Assembly (NCBI RefSeq): GCF_014197795.1
Contig: NZ_JACIGI010000010.1
Coordinates: 62,001-126,000, forward strand
Source: Roseospira goensis
GTDB taxonomy: Bacteria > Pseudomonadota > Alphaproteobacteria > Rhodospirillales > Rhodospirillaceae
Length of the DNA: 64,000 bases
Direction of reading: 5' to 3'
The stretch's first letter is position 1, and every line of letters starts with the position of its first letter. Of this stretch, positions 57,649 through 64,000 are shown one piece after another. Under the pieces are notes generated by a model that did no database searches, was not told the origin of the DNA, and saw only the letters and a list, made by a program, of their open reading frames with translations. The position numbers and the translations under genes were made by a program.

Positions 57649-58638
57649 TCAGTCCAACTCCGCCCGGATACGCTCCAGGTACGGGCCGAACCGCTCGCCA
57701 TAGGTCTCATAGACCGGGGCCACGGCGGCACTGAAGGCGGCCAGATCGGCGTCCGCGACGATTTCCATGCCGCGGGCGCGCAGATCGGCGAGCTGCTGAT
57801 CCTCCATTTCGGCATTGAGCTGGCGCTCGTAGGCGGCGGCCTCACGCGCCGACTCCACCACGATTTCCCGGGCCTCCTCGGACAGGCCCGCCCACACCGG
57901 CAGGCCCATGACAAACAGCGCCGGCGCATAGGTATGGCGTGTCATGGTCATGTGGGTCTGGGTCTCGTCGAGCTTGAAGGCATGGACGACGTTGACCGGA
58001 TTTTCCTGGCCGTCGATGGTGCCCTGCTGCATGGCAGTCAGGGCCTCGGTCCAGGCCATGGGGATGGCGTCGGCCCCCAGTGCGCGGAAGGTGTCGATGT
58101 AGACCGGGTTCTCCATGACGCGGATGCGCAGGCCGTCCAGGTCGCCGGGATTGTGGATCGGACGCTGGCTGTTGGTCAGGTTGCGGAAACCGCGCTCGGC
58201 ATAGGCCAGGCCCTTGAGGTTGACCTCGGACAGCCGGTCCAGCAGTTCCTGACCCACGGCACCGTCGAGCACCGCATAGGCGGCCTCGCGCGACGGGAAC
58301 AGGAACGGCAGTTCGAACACCGCCATGTCTTCGAGGAAGTTGGAAACCGGCCCGTTGGTGATGACCCCCATGTCGACGGTGCCGATCTGCATGCCCTCGA
58401 GCAGCGTGCGCTCGTCGCCCAGCGTGGCGTTGGGGAAGATCTCGACGCTGATGGCGCCCCCGGACCGCTCCGCCACCAGGTCCTGGAACTTCATCGCGGC
58501 ATGGTGAAAGCCATCCTGCTCGTTCACCACATGCGCCAGACGCAGCGTGGTGGGGTCGATCTCGCTGCTTTGCGCCGTGCCGGCGCCCAGGCCGACCGCC
58601 GAAACGGTCAGGGCCGCGAAAAGCATCAGGTTCTTCAT
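57649..58638 (-). CDS. dctP: TRAP transporter substrate-binding protein DctP, copy 2
   Basis: A 329-residue periplasmic receptor with signal peptide (LMLFAALTVSAVGLGAGTAQ). The mature part carries RLAHVVNEQDGFHHAAMKFQ, LKGLAYAERGFRNLTNSQRP, LRIRVMENPVYIDTFRALGA and the cleft segment WTEALTAMQQGTIDGQENPV. The strong GGAGGAG and ATG at 58638 fix the start. Its place in a kinase/phosphatase cluster points to a sugar acid or polyol ligand (inference). Confidence 0.94.
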   Translation of the reverse strand: MKNLMLFAALTVSAVGLGAGTAQSSEIDPTTLRLAHVVNEQDGFHHAAMKFQDLVAERSGGAISVEIFPNATLGDERTLLEGMQIGTVDMGVITNGPVSNFLEDMAVFELPFLFPSREAAYAVLDGAVGQELLDRLSEVNLKGLAYAERGFRNLTNSQRPIHNPGDLDGLRIRVMENPVYIDTFRALGADAIPMAWTEALTAMQQGTIDGQENPVNVVHAFKLDETQTHMTMTRHTYAPALFVMGLPVWAGLSEEAREIVVESAREAAAYERQLNAEMEDQQLADLRARGMEIVADADLAAFSAAVAPVYETYGERFGPYLERIRAELD

Positions 58639-58654
58639 GGATCTCCTCCGAAAC

Positions 58655-58679
58655 CACGACCGAGCCGCGCCCGGTCGTG
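58655..58679 (-). repeat. Hairpin ahead of dctP copy 2
   Basis: Perfect 8-bp arms cacgaccg and cggtcgtg enclose nine bases, ending 16 bases before the dctP ATG in the 206-base gap after the HAD gene. A GTTTC follows on the transcribed strand. It could stabilise the dctP end of a processed transcript, a common way to raise binding-protein levels, or act as a weak terminator. Confidence 0.45.
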
Positions 58680-58844
58680 CAGCGTTACCCGAGAGACGGG
58701 CCGGCACCCTGCGGCAGCGGCCGGGCGGCCCTGTCCGGTGCATGCGCGACCGCCATGCTGTCGAATAACAGCATCCCGGGCAACGGGGTCAAGTCGAGGC
58801 GTGCGCCGACCGGCCGCCCCCCCGTCCGACCCGGCCGTCGCGGA

Positions 58845-59504
58845 TCAGGCCGCCGGGGTCCGTTCGAAGAAATCCAGGATCCGGACCGGAGTCGCGACAA
58901 TCACCGCCGCATGCAGCGCGGCCTCGCCCGGGTGTTGCAGGCCCACCGTCCGCAGTCCGGCCGACGCGGCCGACGCCAGCCCGGTGTTGCTGTCCTCGAC
59001 CGCCACGATGTCGGCGGGGGGAATGCCAAGCCGCGCCGCCGCCCGTTGGTAGGGCTCGGGCGACGGCTTGCCGGCGGTCACGTCGTCCAGGGCGATCGAG
59101 AACGCGATCCGGTCGAGGACGCCGAGCGCCGCCAGGTTGGCATCGACGACGCGCCGCTCGGAGTTCGACACGCAGGCCTGGGGAATCCCCAACGCGTGCA
59201 GCCTCCGGACCGCCTCGACGGCGCCGGGAACGGGGATCACCTCGGCGCTGTGGGTAACATAGAAGGCCCCGATATGCTCCAGCCACGCCGCCTTGTCGAG
59301 CGACGCCGGGAAGCGGTCCCGGAGCGTGACCCAGACATCGTCCATGTGCACGCCCCGGAAGGCCTGGTCCGGCAGGTCGGACAGGTCGGCTCCGAAGCAC
59401 ACCCCGGCGCTGAGCAGCGCGCGGTGATGCAGCGGCTCGCTGTCCACGAGGGTACCGTCGACATCCCAGGCCACGGCCTTTGGCGGAGAGTCAAAGGCGG
59501 TCAT
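58845..59504 (-). CDS. HAD-superfamily phosphatase (beta-phosphoglucomutase-like)
   Basis: A 219-residue HAD hydrolase with nucleophile Asp14 and acid/base Asp16 in WDVDGTLVDSEP. Motif II is ACVSNSERR, motif III Lys in AGKPSPEPY and motif IV AVEDSNTG. The helical cap begins after DSEPLHHRAL. The family includes sugar-phosphate phosphatases and phosphoglucomutases. The start overlaps the kinase stop as ATGA, so the two are translationally coupled and probably act on the same phosphorylated sugar. Confidence 0.9.
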   Translation of the reverse strand: MTAFDSPPKAVAWDVDGTLVDSEPLHHRALLSAGVCFGADLSDLPDQAFRGVHMDDVWVTLRDRFPASLDKAAWLEHIGAFYVTHSAEVIPVPGAVEAVRRLHALGIPQACVSNSERRVVDANLAALGVLDRIAFSIALDDVTAGKPSPEPYQRAAARLGIPPADIVAVEDSNTGLASAASAGLRTVGLQHPGEAALHAAVIVATPVRILDFFERTPAA

Positions 59505-61042
59505 GCGGAATCCGTCGCGGTTGGGGCGGTTGGGGCGGGTGTTGCGGCGGGGGGCTGATAAAGGCGGCGATACAGGTCGCGATAGTGCGCATAGCCGGGC
59601 TCGTACACGGCGGCATTGGCCGGATCCGGGTCAAGGACAGTGCCGAAGGTCACGAAGCGGGTGATCCCGGACCAGTCGTCCGACAGCCCCAGCCCCATCA
59701 CCGCGGCCCAGGCTGCACCGATGCAGGACCCCGGATGACCGGTCAGGCGCTGGACCGGGGCCTGCAACACGTCGGCCACGATGCCCATCCAGACGTCGCT
59801 CTGCGAGCCGCCGTCGGAGACGATGAAGCGCTCGGCCGGATGGCCGATGTCCCGCAGCACCTCGACGTGGTGGCGCAGGGCATAGGCATAGGCCTCCAGC
59901 AGCGCCCGCCACATGTGGCCGAGGTCATGTGACAGGGTGAGGCCCTCGAACACGCCCCGCGCCGCCGGATCGTGGATCGGGGTCTTCTCGCCCAGGAAGT
60001 ACGGCAGGATGGTCAGCCCGTCGGCGCCGGCCGGGCGGGCGGCCGCCAGCCCGTCCAGGACGGCGTGCACCGACCGGCCGGCCGCCTTGGCCGCCGCGGC
60101 CTCCGCCCCGGCGAAGGTGGCGATGAACCAGTTGAGCGCCGAACCGCCGGTGGACATGCACCCGTTCGGCATGAACAGGCCCGGCACCAGGTGATGGTCC
60201 AGGTACAGCCGCGGATCCGGCACCACCCGGTCGGTCGCCGTCATGATGTCGACCGCGCCGCCGAACTTGAGCAGCACGTCGCCCGGCGCGACCACACCGG
60301 CGGCCAGCGACGAGGCGACGATGTCCGCCGCCCCCCCGACCACGGGGGTCCCTTCCGCCAGCCCGGATTCGGCCGCGCCGCGCGCCGACACCCGCCCCAG
60401 GATCTCGTGCGAGACGACCCGGCGCGGGATGGCGGTGCGCGGCACATGCGCCAGCGCCACCAGGTCGTCGGCCACCGTGGCCGAGGCCACGTCGACGAAC
60501 CCGGCCTCCAGCGCCCAGTTCTGCTCGATGGCGCGGTCTCCGGTGAGACGGTAATTGATGTAGTCGTACGAGCCCATGACCGTAGCGATACGCGCGAACG
60601 CGTCCGGCTCGTGCTGCTCGATCCAGCGCAGCTTGGCCGCGACGAGCTGCTGGTTGATGCCGTTGCCGGTGCGGGCGAGGAAGGCGGCCGGGTCATTGGC
60701 CGCGCGCAGGGCGGCGACCTGTTCCCCGCACCGGCCGTCGCTCTGCTGGATGCTGGGCCGGATGACCGCGCCCTCGGCATCGAGCAGCACCACCGCCGGC
60801 AGCATTCCGGTTACGCCGACCGCGGCCACCGCCGCCGGCGCCAGGCCGGCCGTGGCCAGCAGCTCGCCGATGATGGCGCCGCAGTTGTCCCACCACTGGG
60901 CGGGGTCCTCCTCTGCCCAGCCCGCATGAGGCGAGTTGAGGGAGACGGGCCGGCTGGCCATGGCCAGCACCTCCCCCTCCGGCCGGATCAGGATTCCAAT
61001 GGTCGATGTGGTGCCGATATCGAGGCCAAGAACGACGGACAT
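59501..61042 (-). CDS. FGGY-family carbohydrate kinase
   Basis: A 513-residue ASKHA-fold kinase. The N-terminal nucleotide motif is GLDIGTTSTIGILI, the middle has GVTGMLPAVVLLDAEG and the C-terminal lobe FIVSDGGSQSDVWMGIVADV and GSCIGAAWAAVMGLG. FGGY kinases phosphorylate pentuloses, polyols or related sugars; the specific substrate cannot be read off here. The ATG at 61042 is close to the N-terminal motif as usual. It sits between the BtpA-like gene and the HAD gene. Confidence 0.92.
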   Translation of the reverse strand: MSVVLGLDIGTTSTIGILIRPEGEVLAMASRPVSLNSPHAGWAEEDPAQWWDNCGAIIGELLATAGLAPAAVAAVGVTGMLPAVVLLDAEGAVIRPSIQQSDGRCGEQVAALRAANDPAAFLARTGNGINQQLVAAKLRWIEQHEPDAFARIATVMGSYDYINYRLTGDRAIEQNWALEAGFVDVASATVADDLVALAHVPRTAIPRRVVSHEILGRVSARGAAESGLAEGTPVVGGAADIVASSLAAGVVAPGDVLLKFGGAVDIMTATDRVVPDPRLYLDHHLVPGLFMPNGCMSTGGSALNWFIATFAGAEAAAAKAAGRSVHAVLDGLAAARPAGADGLTILPYFLGEKTPIHDPAARGVFEGLTLSHDLGHMWRALLEAYAYALRHHVEVLRDIGHPAERFIVSDGGSQSDVWMGIVADVLQAPVQRLTGHPGSCIGAAWAAVMGLGLSDDWSGITRFVTFGTVLDPDPANAAVYEPGYAHYRDLYRRLYQPPAATPAPTAPTATDSA

Positions 61043-61101
61043 GACGGCCCTCCAGCAGAGGCACGGCAAATGTGGTGGCGGCCGCGGGGGCGCGGCCGCC
61101 G

Positions 61102-61153
61102 GCCCTCAGCGAAGGCCCTCAACGAAGACCCTCAGCGAAGACCCTCAGCGAAG
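61102..61153. repeat. Four-unit 13-bp tandem repeat containing a stop codon
   Basis: Four 13-base units (gccctcagcgaag, then three near-identical copies) cover 61102-61153. On the minus strand each begins GGTCTTCGCTGAG or a close variant, so the last codons GGT-CTT-CGC-TGA of the BtpA-like gene are tandemly repeated past its true stop at 61145. Confidence 0.88.
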
Positions 61154-61945
61154 ACCATTGACCACGTCCATGAAGCGGGACACCCGGTCGCCGTCCACGG
61201 GCTTCCAGGTATCGCCATCGACCTTGAAGTGGGTGCCGATCACCACCCCGGAGGCCAGGCTGAGGATGTCGCCGACGTTGTTGATGTTGACGCCGGTGTT
61301 GGCGAACACGGGCACCGTGGTGACGGTCTCGCAGACCTTGCGAAGATCCGACTGGTCCGCCGCCTGACCGGTCAATGGCCCGGACACCAGGATCGCGTCG
61401 GCGAGCGACGAGAACACGGCGCTGCGGGCGCGCAGCTCGATGGGACGCTGATCCAGGGAGTGCGCGAACTCGGCATTGATGTTGAACAGCATCTTCATGT
61501 CATCGCGCCGCAGGTCGTGGCGCAGGCGCGCGGCCGTGGCGCAGTCGGGCTCCCACAGTCCCATGTCCGAGGCGAACAGTCCGGTGAAGATCTCGCGTAC
61601 GAATGCCGCCCCGGTGACGGCGCCGATGGCCACGCTGGACAGCGGATCCCACAGGTAGTTGACGCCGAACGGCACCTTCAGCGCCGGCTTGACCGCCTGC
61701 ACCACCGCCGTCATGCCCGCGATGGCCTCCGGCCGGCCCTTGAACACGTAGGGCCGGTCGTTCTCGTTGCCGAACATGATGGCGTCCACGCCTCCGGCCT
61801 GAAGCTTTTCGACATCGGCCAGCACGTTCTCAATCAGCTTGTCCAAGCCGCCGTCGGCGTCATACAGGGGTGCCCCAGGCAGGGCACCGATGTGCGCCAT
61901 GGCGATCACGACCTTCTTGCGGTCGCCAAAGACGTCGAACACCAT
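61145..61945 (-). CDS. BtpA/SgcQ-family TIM-barrel protein
   Basis: A 266-residue protein starting FGDRKKVVIAMAHIGALPGA, with GGVDAIMFGNENDRPYVFK, VPFGVNYLWDPLSSVAIGAV and a C-terminal phosphate-site-like segment VPVFANTGVNINNVGDILSL. The BtpA family was named for photosystem I biogenesis in cyanobacteria. In heterotrophs SgcQ-type members lie in sugar operons and are presumed sugar-phosphate enzymes. It lies between the DeoR gene (15-base gap) and the FGGY kinase. Confidence 0.88.
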   Translation of the reverse strand: MVFDVFGDRKKVVIAMAHIGALPGAPLYDADGGLDKLIENVLADVEKLQAGGVDAIMFGNENDRPYVFKGRPEAIAGMTAVVQAVKPALKVPFGVNYLWDPLSSVAIGAVTGAAFVREIFTGLFASDMGLWEPDCATAARLRHDLRRDDMKMLFNINAEFAHSLDQRPIELRARSAVFSSLADAILVSGPLTGQAADQSDLRKVCETVTTVPVFANTGVNINNVGDILSLASGVVIGTHFKVDGDTWKPVDGDRVSRFMDVVNGLR

Positions 61946-61960
61946 CCTTCGGTTCCTTTT

Positions 61961-62863
61961 CTACAAGCTGGGACCCGGATCTCGGGTCCCCAACGTCGTG
62001 TCCAGGGGATCCACGACCGGGGGGGCGATCCGCACATCGACCCGCGCCGCATCCAGGGCGGCGCGCAGATCGGCGGGCGGCTCTGCGTTGGTGATGAGGG
62101 TGGTCACCTCGTGGAGCTGCGCCACCTGCACCAGGGAGACACGGTGGAACTTCGAGGCGTCGCAGAGGACGACGCGACGCTGGGCCCGCTGGATGTAGAC
62201 CCGCTTCACGTCCACCTCCTCAAAGGCGTAGTCGAACAGGCCGTTGGGCGTGATGCCGGCGACGCCGATGATGGCGATGTCGAACCAGAGGCGCTCGAAC
62301 TGGGCAATGGCGGTGGGTCCCACAACCGCCTGTTCGATCGGCCGCACCTTGCCGCCGGCCAGATAGATTTCGGCCGAGGTCTCCACCAGGCGCCCGGCCA
62401 GCCGGACGCTGTTGGTGAACACCTTGGCGTGGCGCGGCAGGTCCATAAAATCGGCCATCCTGTAGGTCGTGGTGCCGACGTCGATGGCCGTGGCGCGACA
62501 CTTGCGCACCATGCGCGCCGCCATGGCGGCGATGGCCGCCTTGGCCTCGTGCTCCCGCTGCAGCCGCGCGGCGAAGGTGGGCTCCTGCTCATCCACGACA
62601 ACCGGCGTTGCCGTGGCCACGGGCAGCGCCCCGCCGTGAGTTCGCGTCAGCAGCCCGCCCCGCTCCAGCTCCACCAGGTCACGGCGAATGGTCATTTCCG
62701 ACACGGCGAGTCGGGGCGCGAGCTCCGAGACGTGAACGGCCCCGTCGGCCTCCAGCGCGGCCACGATGAGACGATGGCGCTCCTGCGGCAAAGGCCGCTG
62801 CGGTCGCCGTTTTTCCGGCTGCGAGTCATGCTCTGGGACGGTCATCTGCTCCGCTTTCTCCAT
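61961..62863 (-). CDS. DeoR-family transcriptional regulator
   Basis: A 300-residue regulator. The helix-turn-helix is PQERHRLIVAALEADGAVHV to AVSEMTIRRDLVELERGGLL (about 25-70), followed by the THGGAL hallmark. The C-terminal sensor domain has AIDVGTTTYRMADFM and FDIAIIGVAGITPNGLFDYA, then LCDASKFHR, all typical. The ATG at 62863 (MEKAEQ) has GAGGG five bases upstream; other in-frame starts lie at 62887 and 62845. It is probably the local repressor, sensing a sugar phosphate, and the first gene of the minus-strand operon. Confidence 0.9.
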   Translation of the reverse strand: MEKAEQMTVPEHDSQPEKRRPQRPLPQERHRLIVAALEADGAVHVSELAPRLAVSEMTIRRDLVELERGGLLTRTHGGALPVATATPVVVDEQEPTFAARLQREHEAKAAIAAMAARMVRKCRATAIDVGTTTYRMADFMDLPRHAKVFTNSVRLAGRLVETSAEIYLAGGKVRPIEQAVVGPTAIAQFERLWFDIAIIGVAGITPNGLFDYAFEEVDVKRVYIQRAQRRVVLCDASKFHRVSLVQVAQLHEVTTLITNAEPPADLRAALDAARVDVRIAPPVVDPLDTTLGTRDPGPSL

Positions 62864-63003
62864 GGGAGCCCTCACGCTCTCCGCCATGGCCGGACCAGGG
62901 GTCAGCCGTGCGGGCGGCACCGGCCACCATGGCCACGGCCGGAACCGGATCCGCCGGTCGGCCGCCACTCTGCCACCCTCTGCGTGACAGCATAGGCCCT
63001 CAC

Positions 63004-63021
63004 TCGAACATATTCAAACAT
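63004..63021. promoter_or_regulatory. Candidate DeoR operator between the regulator and the dehydrogenase
   Basis: Direct half-sites TCGAACAT and TCAAACAT are separated by two bases (63004-63011 and 63014-63021), in the region between the divergent deoR-type and dehydrogenase genes. The core CGAACAT resembles known GlpR/DeoR-type sites. Related half-sites recur after the dehydrogenase gene at 63923-63946. Confidence 0.4.
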
Positions 63022-63091
63022 ATTTTACCGTTGTGAAGTGAGTTTGCGTTTGTTATGGTTTGTGGGTAGCATCGGACCGAAAGGCTTGACC

Positions 63092-63883
63092 ATGCGTACC
63101 GTGTCTTCCCCCTACGCGGACCTGGATGGGCAGCGCGCCTTCATCACCGGAGGCGCAACCGGAATCGGACGCGCCATCGCGACCGCCCTCGCCGCCCGCG
63201 GCGTGCGCGTGGCTGTCGGCGACCTGAACGCCGACGGCGCCGCCGCGGTGGCGCAGGACCTGGGCGCCACGGCGACATCCGTGGCCCTCGACGTCCGCTC
63301 CCGCACCTCGGTGGACGCCGCGTTCCGCCACGTGCTCGAGACTCTGGGTGGCTGCGATATCCTGATCGCCAATGCCGGCGTCTCCTCCATGAAGTCTGCC
63401 CTCGACCTGACGGACGAGGACTGGGATTTCAACATGGAAGTCAACACCCGCGGCGTCTTCCTGTCCAATCAGATCGCCGCCCGGCATTTCCTCGCCACGG
63501 GGACAGGCTGCATCGTCAACACCGCCTCCCTGGCCTCCAAGGTTGGGGCACCGTTTCTCGCCCACTATTCCGCCAGCAAGTTCGCCGTCCTCGGCTGGAC
63601 CCAGGCGCTGGCACGGGAACTCGGCCCCAAGGGCATCCGCGTCAACGCGGTCTGCCCGGGCTACGTCAAGACCGGCATGCAGGGGCGCGAGGTCCAGTGG
63701 GAAGCCGAACTGCGGGGAATCACCCCGGAGCAGGTGCTGGACGACTACGTCTCCCAGACCCCCCTCGGCCGTCTGGAGACACCCGAAGACGTGGCAGACG
63801 TGGTGGTCTTCCTGTGTTCGGATCAGGCCCGCTTTATGACCGGTCAAGGCATCAATGTCACCGGCGGTGTTTATATGACCTGA
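63092..63883 (+). CDS. Short-chain dehydrogenase/reductase
   Basis: A 263-residue classical SDR. The NAD(P)-binding motif is TGGATGIG at residues 19-26, NAG at 94-96, then Asn118, Ser146, Tyr159 and Lys163 (YSASK) form the catalytic set. PGYVKTGM and GQGINVTGGVYMT at the C-terminus are typical. Asp44 after the second strand (AVGDLNADG) suggests NAD rather than NADP. The ATG at 63092 has AAGG eight bases upstream. It is divergent from the DeoR gene and is probably the first oxidation step of the sugar or polyol pathway. Confidence 0.93.
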   Translation: MRTVSSPYADLDGQRAFITGGATGIGRAIATALAARGVRVAVGDLNADGAAAVAQDLGATATSVALDVRSRTSVDAAFRHVLETLGGCDILIANAGVSSMKSALDLTDEDWDFNMEVNTRGVFLSNQIAARHFLATGTGCIVNTASLASKVGAPFLAHYSASKFAVLGWTQALARELGPKGIRVNAVCPGYVKTGMQGREVQWEAELRGITPEQVLDDYVSQTPLGRLETPEDVADVVVFLCSDQARFMTGQGINVTGGVYMT

Positions 63884-64000
63884 TCAGAGCGGAATGCGGA
63901 CGTTCAGTCAGACGCACTCATTTGTTTGCATCTGTTTGATGTTCGCAAGACCCGGAGCCACCCTCGCAGAAGCATGGGCCCATGGCATCGATTGAATTGC
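63884..64000 (+). promoter_or_regulatory. Right-edge intergenic region with a second candidate DeoR site
   Basis: Three copies of a TGTTTGC / TGTTTGA / TGTTCGC half-site (63923, 63933, 63940) lie here, the reverse complement of the CGAACAT/CAAACA pattern at 63004-63021. A gene may start near the right edge (ATGs at 63974 and 63981), but too little remains to support it. Confidence 0.35.

Overview
The window reads as high-GC alphaproteobacterial chromosome, probably from the Rhodospirillales (inferred from gene order and protein style, not a database match). It falls into a core half and an accessory half.

Positions 1-31,600 are the core gene-expression block, all on the minus strand. In transcription order: tRNA-Tyr, tRNA-Gly, tuf copy 2, tRNA-Trp, secE, nusG, rplK, rplA, rplJ, rplL, rpoB, rpoC; then the str operon (rpsL, rpsG, fusA, tuf copy 1); then S10-spc (rpsJ, rplC, rplD, rplW, rplB, rpsS, rplV, rpsC, rplP, rpmC, rpsQ, rplN, rplX, rplE, rpsN, rpsH, rplF, rplR, rpsE, rpmD, rplO, secY and the start of adk, which runs off the left edge). 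Sigma70-like promoters are visible before rpsL and before tRNA-Tyr. The two tuf genes differ at only four bases.

Positions 31,600-33,000 are a junction: a divergent RlmB-type rRNA methyltransferase, a decayed IS3-type orfA fragment and an AT-rich patch. Positions 33,000-42,950 hold a minus-strand operon for a NitT/TauT-type ABC transporter, two DUF1989 proteins, a 1199-residue biotin carboxylase and allophanate hydrolase. Its leader is a clear guanidine-I (ykkC) riboswitch, so the pathway is most likely guanidine, not urea, assimilation: import, carboxylation, deimination of carboxyguanidine, then allophanate hydrolysis to ammonia and CO2.

Positions 43,000-46,700 look eroded: a resolvase-like protein without its catalytic part, a truncated inositol-monophosphatase, a KipA fragment, small unknown genes and a WYL regulator. 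Positions 46,700-55,400 hold a CoA-thioester module (MaoC-like, CaiB-type CoA transferase, acyl-CoA dehydrogenase), an IclR regulator, a TRAP transporter joined to azlCD, and a cupin. A triple half-site operator occurs before both the acyl-CoA dehydrogenase and the TRAP binding protein, tying the module together.

Positions 55,380-55,870 contain nested palindromic repeats, related to a second copy at 46,585-46,721, and a 146-bp MITE. Positions 55,868-63,900 hold a second TRAP transporter, a HAD phosphatase, an FGGY kinase, a BtpA/SgcQ-type barrel protein, a DeoR regulator and a divergent short-chain dehydrogenase, which together look like a carbohydrate or polyol catabolic island of unknown substrate.
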